In this document: piece after piece, positions 32,791-44,800 of the stretch
Layout: every line of letters starts with the position of its first letter
How positions within the stretch are numbered: position 1 is the first letter of the stretch
Program-made: the position numbers and the translations under genes
NCBI GenBank assembly: GCA_019925095.2
Contig: CM034406.1
Span: 12,248,388-12,312,387 of the forward strand
Direction: 5' to 3'
DNA: 64,000 bases
Source of the DNA: Dendrolimus kikuchii
Lineage: Eukaryota > Arthropoda > Insecta > Lepidoptera > Lasiocampidae
The notes under the pieces: generated by a model
What the model saw: only the letters and a program-made list of their open reading frames with translations
The model's database searches: none
What the model was told of the DNA's origin: nothing

Positions 32791-33168
32791 AAAATAAAAC
32801 TACGTTTTAACGGTTTTAAGCACGGTAATTTTATTTAATTTTGGTTTTTCCGACGTTTCGACCACTTTTCAGTGGCCGTGATCACGGAAGACAAAGATGT
32901 CAAGTGTCAACGAGTATTGTTAAAGTTTTATTTAGCCTACCGCCAACTTGTTAATTTTAATTATTTAATTTTAATTTTGTTTATGGTTATTATTTACTCT
33001 ATGGGAGCCTAATCTAATTTACTACCGCTTCGCAACATGTTACGGCTTGAAGAGAAGAAGCGGCGCAAGAAACTCTTCAGCAAACATGCCTAGCTCTAAT
33101 AATTTTATATAATATTAAAATGGGTGGAAGGAAAAATAAAAATAATTATCAGTCAAGTTGGTTTGTGT
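32791..33168 (-). mobile_element. Penelope terminal repeat and 3' end, inverted
   Basis: The minus strand carries the 3' untranslated part, the hammerhead-like motif and the AACGTAGTTTTATT terminus. It joins head-on, at about 33170, the plus-strand copy that follows. Confidence 0.8.
32850..32888 (-). ncRNA. Hammerhead-like motif, copy 3
   Basis: Same fold as the others. One stem II base is changed (AGTGGTC for AGTGGCC), which keeps pairing as a G-U wobble. Confidence 0.45.
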
Positions 33169-33175
33169 TTTTGTG

Positions 33176-34408
33176 GTTGATGTCCAGTCCTTATTTACCA
33201 GTTTACCAGTGGAAGACTGCGTTGAGATTGTCAAAAGGAAGCTAATAGATAATAACATGCCTGAGGAATATGCAGATCTACTAAAACATTGCCTCACATC
33301 AGGCTATTTCGTGTGGGACTACGGCTTCTACGACCAAATCAACGGTGTAGCCATGTGCTCACCGGTGTCTCTTATCGTGGCTGACATTTTTATGGAAGAC
33401 TTCGAGCAGAAGCCACTGGATACCGCTCCGGCTAAGCCGAAGATGTATAAAAGGTACGTAGATGACACTTTTGCCGTCCTCCCAAACGATAAAGTTTCTG
33501 CATTTCTAGATCATCTCAATTCCATTAGCAGTAATATTAAATTTACTATGGAACTAGAGGCAAACAATAAATTAGCTTTTCTGGATGTGCTCATCCTAAG
33601 GAACCCTGACAATACTCTTGGTCATACGGTGTATAGGAAACCTACCCATACAGATAAATACCTTAATGGTTCCTCTCACCACCATCCTAGTCAGTTAGCT
33701 ACCGTGGGCAAATCTTTGTTTCAGAGAGCACAGAAAATCTGTGACGAGAACCATATAGCTGGAGAGCTTCAGCGTGTCAAGCGAGTTCTACAACGCAATC
33801 AGCTGAAGACTACACACCAACGTCACAAAGGCCCCAAACCACCTTCAGTTGAGCGGTGCCCTGCTACCCTACCCTACATCAAGGGGGTCACAGACAGAAT
33901 TGGCCACATCCTCAGGCGAGCTTCAATCAAAACATATTTCAAGCCGCAGAAAAAGATTACCCAATTTCTGAGACCTGTGAAATGCAATATCCCACTCCAG
34001 GATGCAGGGGTCTACAAGCTTGATTGTGAGTGTGGATTGTCATACATTGGGCAAACAAAGAGGAGCATAAAAACACGAGTAAAAGAACACATTGCTGACA
34101 TGAAACACACAAGGTCTACGAAGTCTGCGATCAGTGAACACACGCTGGATAAACCCAACCACTACATCAGATTCGATAACCCACAAATCCTCGCGAAAGA
34201 GAATCGTTTCATACCTAGAATGATGCGTGAGGCTATTGAAATCAAAAAACACCCAAATTTCAATAGAGAAGATGGTTGGCAAGTACCACCTGTTTGGGAT
34301 CCAATCATCAAAACTATTAAGACCCAAACCCAGCAAAAACCAGCTGCCAGACCTCAAGACACTGTGAGCTCTTTCTGCGTACAACGGAACACAAACCAAC
34401 TTGACTGA
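33176..34408 (+). pseudogene. Penelope-like RT/GIY-YIG, truncated
   Basis: The open frame lacks the N-terminal third and starts inside the RT at DVQSLFTSLPVEDC. It keeps YVDDTFAVL and the GIY-YIG part (GVYKLDCECG, SYIGQTKRSIKTRVKEH). Differences from copy 1 include AMCSPVSLIV for AMGSPVSPVV, which alters a conserved Gly of the RT. It runs open to TGA at 34406 and is probably inactive because of truncation. Confidence 0.88.
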
Positions 34409-34584
34409 TAATTATTTTTATTTTTCCTTCCACCCATTTTAATTAACATGTTGCGAAGCGGTAGTAAATTAGATTAGGCTCCCATAGAGTAAATAATAAC
34501 CATAAATAAAATTAAAATTAACAAGTTGGCGGTAGGCTAAATAAAACTTTAAAAATACTCGTTGACACTTGACATCTTTGTCTT

Positions 34585-34622
34585 CCGTGATCACGGCCAC
34601 TGAAAAGTGGCCGAAACGTCGG
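34585..34622 (+). ncRNA. Hammerhead-like motif, copy 4
   Basis: Same bases as copy 1: GTGATCAC, 7-bp hairpin with GAAA loop, GAAAC, GTC. Confidence 0.5.
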
Positions 34623-34737
34623 AAAAACCAAAATCAAATAAAATTACCGCGCTTAAAACCGTTAAAACGTAGTTTTATTCGTAACAATATTATTAAAATT
34701 TATACCTACATATTTATTAGTCTCAGCAAAAAATAAA

Positions 34738-34791
34738 CAAATATTTTATTCGAAATAGCCAATTTTGGCCATTTCGAATAGAATATTTGTT
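34738..34791. repeat. Hairpin beside mariner 3' end
   Basis: Arms of about 24 bp (ATTCGAAATAGCC / GGCCATTTCGAAT in the centre) with a short AT loop. It may be the remains of a terminal repeat of the mariner to its right. Confidence 0.5.
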
Positions 34792-34809
34792 TATGTTTTT
34801 AATATATTT

Positions 34810-35850
34810 CTTATACAGGCCTTTAATCCGTTTGGCCACGAATCTATAGATTTACGTACTGTTTCCAAGGGAAATTTCGCCACTGCTTGCTCCAAAGATT
34901 TTTTAAGAGACTCAATGTCGCTGTGTCATTTAGAGCAGGCCATGTCCTCTAAAACTGACCATAATTTAAAGTCTAAAGGGTTGAGGTCTGGGCTAGATGG
35001 GGGCCAGTCTTCTTCTTAAAAAGTCCGGAACGTTGGTTTCAAGCCAGGTTTGGGTAGTTTGTGCCTTATGACCTGGTGCAGAGTCCTGCTGGAAAGTCCA
35101 CGGTATATTTTTAAAAAGTGTATTGCTGAGAGGTTTCACAACATAATCCAGGACTGTATCTTGATACACTTTGGCTGAAGTTATCACTCCTTTTTCACAA
35201 AAATGTAGTTTTGTGACTCCTTGATAAGACACGCCCCACCAAACCATCACTGACGCAGGATGATGACCACGTTATACTTTTCCGACCACTTGAGCAGCTT
35301 CTTTAGTACTGTGAGCGTACACTTTATCATTTAGCTTATTGTAGTGTTCTTCAATCGTGAAAATTTTTTCATCGGTAAAGAGGATATTTCAGGGCCTTTT
35401 ACCTGCGTATCGCGACAGGAGGCGTTTTGATCGATCCACTCTCTTTAATTGTAAAAATTGATTTAGGGCATGTCCTGTATATCGACGATAAGCACCTAGC
35501 TTCAGATCTTGTTTTATAATACGCGACAGAGTCCTAGCGGGAATCTTCATTTCTCAAGATAAGATTTTTTGCTTCCTAATGGGGTTTTCGACGAATTCTT
35601 GCTTTAACAGCATTAACAGCCTTTGTAGTTCCAACTGCACGCGGCCGCCCCGATCTTTTCTAGTCTTCGACAAACGAAGTGTTGTTGGATCTGTTGATAG
35701 TACGATATACGAACATACGGCTGATACCAAGCTTTTGAAGTGTCGGGAATATGACCGACGGCTCTATACCCACTTTATGGAAGGCGATCACTGCAATCCT
35801 ATTTTCTTTAGCTCTGTGAAGTTGGCAACTCGAGTTTCGTATTTTTAAAC
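34810..35850 (-). pseudogene. Tc1/mariner-type transposase (DD37D-like), decayed
   Basis: Read right to left, broken frames give a whole transposase: KLELPTSQS at the start (35848), RSGRPRAV-like and SREMKIPARTLSRIIKQD in the DNA-binding half, then FTDEKIF, MMVWWGVSYQG, FQQDSAPGHKAQTTQTW and, after a frameshift near 35005, EDWPP-SSPDLNPLDFKLW. The second and third catalytic acids are about 37 residues apart, suggesting a DD37D (maT-like) clade. Several stops and shifts make it inactive. Its 5' side touches the inverted satellite array. Confidence 0.75.
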
Positions 35851-38165
35851 CTACACTATCTCATTCGTTTGTCCATCGTTAGTCCACGTTTGCCCAGGAA
35901 AAATTTTCGTTTGCCCACCCTTGGTTCAAAAGTTATAAAAAAAACAAAAATTGTTTGTGAAGCTGGCACCTCCAATTGAGATTTTTTAACCAAACAATAT
36001 ATCATGTGTTAGCTCATCGTTAGTCGATGTTTGTCCAGGCAAAAGTTTCGTTTGCCCACCCTCAGATCAAAAGTTATTGAACAAAAACTTTTTTCTGAAA
36101 AATTAATTTCGGTTCTTCGCATATTTTCACGAGGTTAAGCGTTTATCACACTTGAATGGGCTATATCTCATCCAACGAACTTGATTGTCCAGGCTAAAGT
36201 TTCGTTTGCCCACCCTCAGATAAAAAGTTATTGAACAAAAACTTTTTTATTAAAAATTAATTTCGGTTCTTCCCATATTTTCGCGAGGGTTAGTGTTTAT
36301 CACACTTGAATAGGCTACATTGTTATCTCATCCAACGAACTCAATAGTCCAGGCAAAATTTTCGTTTACCCACCCTCAGATCAAAAGTTATTGAACAAAA
36401 ACGTTTTTTTCTGAAAAAGTAATTTCGGTTCTTCCCATATTTTCGCGAGGGTTAGTGTTTATCACACTTGAATAGGCTACATTGTTAGCTCATCCAACGA
36501 ATTCGATTGTCCAGGCAAAAGTTTCGTTTGCCCACCCTTAGTTCAAAAGTTATTTAAAAAAACATGTTTTATTTGAAAAAACTTTTCTATTTTGAGGATT
36601 CGCAGTTTTATCATGCTCTATTGCTTAAACAACGTAAGTGGAAGATTGTCCAATAGAAATCGTCGTTTGTCCACCTTCCGATCTATGTTTTTTTTAATTT
36701 TTTTGTTTGTTCATGTCATATTTTCGTGACGAGTGGAGATTTTTAAACGTCGATGGACTCATTCATTTGCTTGTTATATGAACTCGATTGTCCAGGCAGA
36801 AGTTTCGTTTGCCCACCCTCAGATCAAAAGTTATTGAACAAAAACGTTTTTTTCTGAAAAGTAATTTCCGTTCTTCCCATATTTTCGCGAAGTTTAGTGT
36901 TTATCACACGTGAATGGGCTACATCGTTAGCTCATCTAACGAACTCGATTGTCCAAGCAAAAGTTTCGTTTGCCTAACCTCAGATCAAAAGTTATTGAAC
37001 AAAAACGTTTTTTTCTGAAAAAGTAATTTCGGTTCTTCCCATATTTTCGCGAGGGTTAGTGTTTATCACACTTGAATGGGCTACATTGTTAGCTCATCCA
37101 ACAAAAAAACGTTTTTGTTCAATAACTTTTGATCTGAGGGTGGACAAACGAAACTTTTGCCTGGAAAATCGAGTTCGTTGGATGAGCTAACGATATAGTC
37201 CATTCAAGTGTGATAAACACTAAACCTCGCGAAAATATGGGAAGAACCGTAATTACTTTTTCAGAAAAAACGTTTTTGTTCAATAACTTTTGATCTGAGG
37301 GTGGGCAAACAAAACTTTATCCTGGACAATCGAGTTCGTTGGATGAGCTAACGATATAGTCCATTCAAGTGTGATAAACACTAAACCTCGCGAAAATATG
37401 GGAAGAACCGTAATGACTTTTTCAGAAAAAAACGTTTTTGTTCAATAACTTGTGATCTGAGGGTGGGCAAACAAAACTTTATCCTGGACAATCGAGTTCG
37501 TTGGATGAGCTAACGATATAGTCCATTCAAGTGTGATAAACACTAAACCTCGCGAAAATATGGGAAGAACCGTAATGACTTTTTCAGAAAAAAACGTTTT
37601 TGTTCAATAACTTGTGATCTGCGGGTGGGCAAACGAAACTTTTGCCTGGACAATCGAGTTCATATAACAAGCAAACGATCGAGTCCATCGACGTTTAAAA
37701 ATCTCCACTCGTCACGAAAATATGACATGAACAAACAAAAAAAAAAACAAAAAAAAACATAGATCGGAGGGTGGACAAACGACAATATCTATTGGACAAT
37801 CTTCCACTTACGTTGTTCAAGCGAAAGAGCATGATAAAACTGCGAATTCTCAAAATAGAAAAGTTTTTTCAAATAAAACATGTTTTTTTAATAACTTTTG
37901 ATCTGAGGGTGGGCCAACGAATCTTTTGCCTGGACAAACATCGACTAACGATGAGCTAACACATGATATATTGTTTGGTTAAAAAATGTCAATTGGAGGT
38001 GCCAGCTTCACAATCAATTTTTGTTTTTTCTATAACATTTGAACCAAGGGTGGGCAAACGAAATTTTTTCCTGGGCAAACGTGGACTAACGATGGACAAA
38101 CGAATGAGATAGTTTAGGTTTAAAAATTCGCAACTCGAGTTGCCAACTTCATAGAGCTATTTTCT
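35850..38165. repeat. Inverted satellite array (foldback arms of about 1.1 kb)
   Basis: The left half (35850-37095) is a tandem series of units of about 155-165 bp with the core TTCGTTTGCCCACCCTCAGAT. The right half (37096-38165) is the same series inverted. Outer ends match in detail (the GAAGCTGGCACCTCCAATTG unit at about 35960 and its complement at about 37990), and both outer edges meet the start of the mariner coding region (AACTCGAGTTGCCAACTTCA at about 38130; complement at 35835). The arms differ in where the canonical units were multiplied. Confidence 0.8.
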
Positions 38166-38319
38166 TTAACACTCCATTCCATATTGTAATTTGATAATGA
38201 ACAGGAAAAAATATGTGAAATGGCGCAAAATCGAAAGAAGTTTTTAAAATAATATACGTGTTCCAAATTCAAAATAATTAAAAAGTTGAAAAAAAAAACA
38301 AAAGTTTTTATGTAACAGT

Positions 38320-38471
38320 ACTTATGGCCAGACTAGTTATATTCCAAACTTTTTTTCATATTTACTGACCTTTTAAACCTTTCTTGGACTTCCACAAATA
38401 ATTCAAAACCAAAATTAGCCAAATCAATCCAGCCGTTCTAGAGTTTTAGCGAGACTAACGAACAGCAATTG

Positions 38472-38475
<4 letters not shown>
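38320..38475 (+). repeat. Interspersed repeat family IV 3' end, copy 1
   Basis: TCCACAAATAATTCAAAACC and GTTTTAGCGAGACTAACGAAC followed by a TA tail. It matches 49490-49640 in gene B intron 6. Confidence 0.6.

Positions 38476-38551
<76 letters not shown>
38475..38551. repeat. (TA)n microsatellite
   Basis: About 38 TA repeats, forming the tail of the repeat before it. Confidence 0.9.
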
Positions 38552-38553
<2 letters not shown>

Positions 38554-38699
38554 GAGATTTTGGATTAAAATTAAATAAGTGCATAGCATCTCTGATTTCT
38601 AGCACACATAAAGAAAACAATCTATGGCTCCGGCAAAAATAACCATGTAACTATACTCGTACTTAATCGAATTTTTGTGTTACAAAGTGCCTACTTACT

Positions 38700-39180
38700 T
38701 AGGTGTATGCATAAGTCTTTTCCGGTTTTTGTGGTAAAATAAACACATCAATTTCAAAACCTTGTCAGAAAAATTGTTGGTCTTTAGTGGCAAACCATTC
38801 GTCAAGCTACTTGCCAACTTCCTCGAAATCACTGAAGGGCTTCGCTGCGAGTGCGTGCCCCATTGATGCGAAGAGGTGATAGTCTGATGGCGCCAGGTCA
38901 GGGGAGTACCGCGGATGCGAAAGGATGTTCCATCCAAGCGATTTCAAAGTGTCTTTCACTACTTTTGCTGTTTGAGACGGCGCATTGTCGTGTATCAAAA
39001 TCACTTTGCCATGTCTCCTGGCCCATTCCGGTCGTTTTTCGATCAATGCGTGATTTAAATTAATCATTTGTTGGCGATAGCGTTGTGCGTTAACAGCAAA
39101 CGATGACTTTCCACTGCCTTTTTCTTTTGATGAAATAGAAAAAGCAAGCGTGCGGCAAATGTTCTTTTTCAGGCACAAAC
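38700..39180 (-). pseudogene. mariner transposase, C-terminal part
   Basis: The frame 39178-38807 has ALIEKRPEWARRHGKVIL, HDNAPSQTAKVVKDTL and RYSPDLAPSDYHLF. The D of HDNAP and the D of PSDYH are 34 residues apart, the classic mariner spacing. After 38812 the frame shifts, with the tail (WFATKDQQFF, QKPEKTYAYT) in another frame up to the TIR. Confidence 0.8.
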
Positions 39181-39341
39181 GTCGACATGATCCCTTAACT
39201 ATACAACAGAGATGATATCAATTGGCAGACTAAACTTGTATGTGTTTTTGTAGATTCAACATCAATCATACAAATAAACTGAGGTAGTGTCGAATTTATA
39301 CGTGACGTATTGTTCGGTGCCGGAAAAGACTTATGCATACG
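38702..39341 (-). mobile_element. Deleted mariner (DD34D) with terminal inverted repeats
   Basis: The ends carry GTATGCATAAGTCTTTTCCGG (38704-38724) and its complement (39320-39340), next to TA. Inside is the C-terminal half of a mariner transposase on the minus strand. The N-terminal half is missing, so the element is non-autonomous. Confidence 0.8.
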
Positions 39342-39879
39342 TACAATTGGTACATGTTATTTTAATATGAAATCTTGACAAAAGCTGAGTCTTAATGGCG
39401 CCGGATAAATTGTACTTTTTAAAAGCCGTAAAACATCAGAAGGCCAGTCCTACACATTTCTGTCAAACATCTATATATTATTTATTATAAACCCAGTAGT
39501 TTCGAGAAAAATTACCGTTACATACAAAAACAGTAGAACGGATAGACATGACCACGAAAACATATTCCGTTTTTGCTAAATTGCCAACGATAATCTAAAT
39601 GCCTAAAAATACGATTGTGATATACCTATCTATAAATTGAAATCGATTAGATAACATAATATTTAGTATAATAAAATAATTACATAATCATTATCTAACA
39701 GTGAATTAATTAAGTCAACAATGTAAGTATTTTATCAATCGAAAGGTTTAGTGATAAATCTTGATAGAATTTTCTATGATCTTTATATTTTATTTGTTAT
39801 TTTATTCTATTGTACTTTTTACATTTATTTTCAACTATTGTTCTTAAACTTATTGCGCAGATTTTAAATCTAAGAATTT

Positions 39880-39931
39880 GCTGTCCCAGTAGTTTTTACG
39901 TAAATCCCGAACAAACAAATAAACAGACAAG

Positions 39932-39979
<48 letters not shown>

Positions 39980-40078
39980 TGTATTGTATTCTCCATCGTT
40001 TATATAGTCTATTCTGGCTGTTTTTTTTTTTTAATAGCTTTAATGTTCAGACACGGCATGTTTAGAATTTTGTAATAT
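39880..40078 (-). repeat. Interspersed repeat family III, partial inverted copy, with (TA)n
   Basis: CAATAGCTTTAATGTTCAGACACGGCAT-like text (40050-40068) is the reverse complement of the family start, and CATCGTTTATATAGTCTATT matches its body. A (TA)n run at 39936-39975 interrupts it. Confidence 0.5.
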
Positions 40079-41645
40079 TATAGATAAATCGTATTGAATA
40101 TCTCTTGGGATAAATATAGGCCTATCTTAAGAGGCGGCATAACAATCCCCAGCCAAGTGGTAGAATATTCGCCAGTCTGAATGACTAGCAGCCCTAGTCT
40201 AGAACATGTCGCCAAAACAACAAAATTAATGATCAGGTTCCAGTCATCCACTCGAGGCCTGTAGTAACTTAATAGTGCACTTTGTAACTACTTTGTTTCC
40301 ATCAGGTGGGCAGTGGCCCACCTGATGGAACTAAATAAATTGGGCAAGCTGAGCTTTATTAGAGTAATAAAAAAAAACTACTTACTCTTTACTTAAATTA
40401 AATTCACATAATATTCGGGTCCTTTTAGTATTACGCTAAAAGGAAGGTTTGCGCTGAAAATCAGCGTTGTGTCGGATATTATGCCGGCACAGCAATAAGC
40501 TGAGTGCAAACCTTGTTTGATGAAAATTTCTTCAAATTTTTTTTTTCTTTACTTATTGTCTATAGGTCACTGGTCAATATCCGGCTCCGAGAATCACAAA
40601 AGAAATTTAGTGGATTGTATCAGCCCCGGAACTCGAGTTTTTTCGAGGGGAGGTGGCGGCAAAAACTGAAAAATGTCACCCCCGCTCGCCTATACAACAT
40701 CATCATTTCAGGCATCAGACGCCCACTTATGGACACGATGCGTCTGTGATTTTTAACCTATGCCTACGTGCCCCGAGAAAAGTAGTTAATTTATGAGTTG
40801 TGTATTTGTCTGGGAAGTTTTATTTTGCTGTCCTCTGAATTGGCCGCCCGGGGCGTAGGCTCCCGGCTTGACCTTCCCCGTACCACCAGGGCCACCCATA
40901 GTGGCTAGCACTAGTCATCCCAAACGGGAAAATGCCCCACCACCTGGATTAGGATTTCTGTGTCCCCCTCCCCCCTCTCTTAGATACACGACAGCGCGCC
41001 CGGCTACAAAAACTAGTATATATTCTTTCTCCGTTCTTGCACGGACAATTTTATAATCTTTAATATACAGACACAACAACTTTACAAAAATGTATTATAT
41101 TGATAACACAAAACTTTAGGTATTATGTATATGTAATGTTATGTATATGATATTGAACCATTTGTTTCGACAAAACACAGTAGGTACTGTGTTTTGTCGA
41201 GTCGTAGATAGATTCAACTCGTCTTAACTGTAATTTTCACTCACTGATAAAAAAATTGATTAGTATTTTATTAATATTAATAAATGTAAGTAATATTTAA
41301 CATACTTTATTCATATTTATGTGTATACTTATTTTAATGATAGATTCATTATTATTATTTAAATTATTGAAGTTAATAAAATATAACTGCTTGAAATCTT
41401 TACAATTACTCAAAAGCGGTAGAGTAGTTAAAGAAAATTATTTTAAAATTAAATTTTAAAAAAAGTAATTTTTTTTAAAGTGTTACTAACGAGTAGCTTT
41501 TTAAAAATAATTAAAAGTATGTTTTTTTTACGAATTTACTACAACTTCGTATAACGCCGCACGAATGTGAAGCGTCTTATGCACAATTAAAGAAGCGAAT
41601 GTTTGTTATGGACTTATGTAAAGTAGTATATACACTTCTTTAAGC
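40079..41645. other. Spacer upstream of gene B
   Basis: It contains a partial family I repeat (about 40940-41048, ending TTCTTTCTCCGTTCTTGCACGG without its body), a perfect 16-bp-arm hairpin at 41168-41201 (TCGACAAAACACAGTA around GG), and a small hairpin near 40430-40447 (CCTTTTAG / CTAAAAGG). The rest is AT-rich. No TATA box is evident within 60 nt of the gene B start. Confidence 0.45.
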
Positions 41646-41801
41646 ATGGTAAACACAAACCATATAAACGATTCAATTCATTGTTATATCGGGGATCTGA
41701 CTTCAAGGATAGTTGCTAAATCTGCTCTCACAACGGATAGATTTCATCTTGGGAAGTTGATACTGCAATGCTTGGAAGATGATAAAGACTTCATTAATCA
41801 G
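41646..41801 (+). CDS. Gene B exon 1
   Basis: 52 residues from MVNTNHINDS to DKDFINQ; donor CAG|GTACAG. DRFHLGKLILQCLED matches DRFHFGKLILEGLKE of gene A. Confidence 0.88.
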
Positions 41802-44800
41802 GTACAGTTCAGAATACAAGTTTCTATATTATAACGGTCTTATACATTTTGAGTTAGAGTAAGCTTGTAAGCTGATTTAAAAACCGTAAAGAAACCTACA
41901 AACTTACTCTTAACTCAATATGAATATTTTATTTTATTAGAACACTAAACAGCTACATTAATAAAATTGAATACAAAGTTACAATTCAAAATATTAAGTA
42001 ATAATGATAATAATGATTCCGTTACTTAGTGGCTTTGAGGTCCCATACCTAACTGAGGCCAGAAATGTTTGGTCCTTGGCTTGAACAACGCAAAATTTAC
42101 CCGTGGAACCAAAGTCACAAAAGTTATGGGACGGACCGCTCAGTAAGTTAGTACATGAAAACCTCTTGACTTCTTGCATTGGCGAAACTGAACGCGCCCG
42201 TGTCTTAGCTGTCTCTAAATGGGAATCGGATTTGTGGCTCCAAGCCTTGCCCTCGGCGAATCTAGGAACTCTCTTGGGTGACACAACATTCAGAATAGCT
42301 GCCTGCATTCGTCTGGGGGCAAGTGTTGTAGTGGCACATGGCTTTCGGTGTGTAGATAGAGTTGATAAGTTAGGCCACCATAGCTTGTCATGCGCGAGGA
42401 GCGCCGGCAGAATATCACGATACGCGACACTTAGTGACCATATCCGTCGGTCTCTTGTCAGCGCCGGCGCACCAGCTGTTCTCGAACCAAATGGACTGTG
42501 CCGCGACAATGGCAGGAGGCCAGATGGAATGTCTGGGGGGAATGAAGCCTGGGGGGATGCGTGCCCGATCAGAACCGGTGCCACGCTATTGCCACGCCCC
42601 AGTTAGGGATACCCACTAAAACCCCTGGGTGTTCCGTCCTGCGCCTTGTGCCAGGGCTACGTGAATGCGGGATTCCCAACTCCGCGTGCCCTGGCAGGCG
42701 TGGGCCCCCCTCACTGGGCCTCTTCCTATGCCGGAGGACGTATCCCCCGGCTACTACTGAGTCTATTCCATGCGTGGGGCGGTCTGTAACGCGCCCCACG
42801 GGAAGAGAGATGAGCGCGCGCGGAACACTCGCGCTCTCATCTCGACGGCATGTGCGGGTGAGTGAGAACCCCTATACCCCTAGGGGCCCCACCCGCGCCG
42901 CCCGCTTACGGCGGCCGAAGGTCACTGTCTGACCTCCAGCGTCGGCGCGTCCTCCTTTGGCGGGAGCGGAGCAGGGAAAGGCTGGCTTGCACCTAGAGCA
43001 ACGCAAAGCGTTGCCATCCAACGTGCAAATTCGGCCAGCATTTTTGGCACGCTCCCCGCCGACAGCGACCTAGCGTCTGTCTATTTTTTATTTATAGATT
43101 GTTATTTTGTATGTATAGTTATATTTATAGTATAGTTTTAGTTTATATTAATTTATTTAATTCGAGTAATAATGCAGCCCACAGCGCTGTCCACAGGTTA
43201 AAGTAGAAATATATCACTCTATAGTGATATATTATATACAGGGCTGTGGGCTGCATTATTACTTAATATTTTAAGGTGTAACTTTGTATTAATTTTTATT
43301 AATGTAGCTGTTTGTTGTTCCAATAAAATCAAATATTACTAGGATTTTGTGACTATGTGTAATCGCTTAATATTAAATATGTATTTATATAATAATGTGA
43401 TGTTTTATATCTTACTATAAATAGAAGGAAGAGAAAGAAAGTTAGTAAAAAAAAGAAGAGCAAGGAGAAAGTAGGATTAGAATTATGATCATTCCTGATA
43501 GGTTAGAGTTTTCTGAAGCAGGAATTTGAATTTGGAAGGTAAGTTGGAAAATATGTGTACGTGTTCAAACAGTTTATTCTGGATGTCGACCGATAACACT
43601 GTGCGTGTCTGTTTGTGCAATCACTTTATTTATAAAAATATCTGGTGAGAGAGTTTGGAAGATGTTTTATGTCCTAGAATCCTCTATCCATCCTCTTATA
43701 TATAAAATTTGTTCGTAGAAATGTACACGCAGACAACTTAAGAACGACTTTACCGATTTTGATTAAACTTTTTGCGTGTGTTTGGGTGGGTCCCCGGATG
43801 GTTTAGATTTATAACTGGAACCGGTAGGTGGCGCTGGGATTAGGTTCCAGGATCCTCCCAACATCCTGAGCCAAATATGATGATTTTGTTTTTGTGATAG
43901 GTGGCACTAAAATCGGGGCTTAGATTTTTATTTTTTCAGAGCAGGACAACGTCTTCCGGGACAGCTAGTTATATATAAATGATCATTCAAATGTATTTTG
44001 GTTTAAAAAATCTACCTACCAGATATATCTACACTACTGTACGAGCCAACAGAAATAGTTTATAGGCGATAAGCCGAGCAATTCCACTTTACCGACCGAA
44101 GAAGTTAAAAAAATCCACTTTCCAATATTGGCCTTGTGGCCATCGTAGTTGTTTAAGTTGTCTTAAACAACTATTTTTTCTTGTTTTCCTATTATGGGAG
44201 CATCTATGTGAAACATAGTAAAATTTAATGCAAAATTATGCAAATTAGTGAATGATAAACGTGATTTAACAGATTGACGGAGCAACTAGCCAAACTGAAA
44301 CTAATGGTTCACTATTATTAAGAAGTGTACAATGCGCTATAGCTTTTAAAAATCTTGGTCTTAAACATGGTGATGTCATGGTACTAGCATCGTCAAACCA
44401 TTTGGATCAGGCTGTACCTTTTTACGCAGCTTTATACCTTGGAGTAATCATATGTCCTGTGGACAAATTTTTAGGAGTCAGTAAGTATTAAATTTGTAGT
44501 TTAATTTATGCTAAAGTTGCTTTTGTTGTTTTATTTGGAAACTAAATTTGTATTTAACATTACAGATGAACTGTATGACACTTATAAAAACACTAGACCA
44601 AAGATCATATTTTGTGAAAGCGAGAAAGTAAAGGACAACCAAAATGCAGTTAAAGAATTGGGAATTGGATCAAAAATTATAAGCTTCGGTGAAAGCGAAG
44701 ATATAGAAAATTTTAACGATTTCCTTAAAATTGATACTAAGGACACAACCTATATAGATGATTTTAGGTAAGTAAGAGAAAATAATGACTATACCTTAAT

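Larger units (their letters stand above)
33170..34690 (+). mobile_element. Penelope-like element, 5'-truncated copy 2
   Basis: Coding part 33176-34408, 3' untranslated part and terminal repeat ending near 34680. With the inverted terminal repeat on its left it shows the partly inverted arrangement usual for the class. It is closely related to 1921-3500. Confidence 0.88.

Noticed and set aside
35850..38165. A CRISPR array.
   Set aside because: Repeats of about 160 bp in opposed arms without spacers, in an insect genome; it is a satellite foldback.
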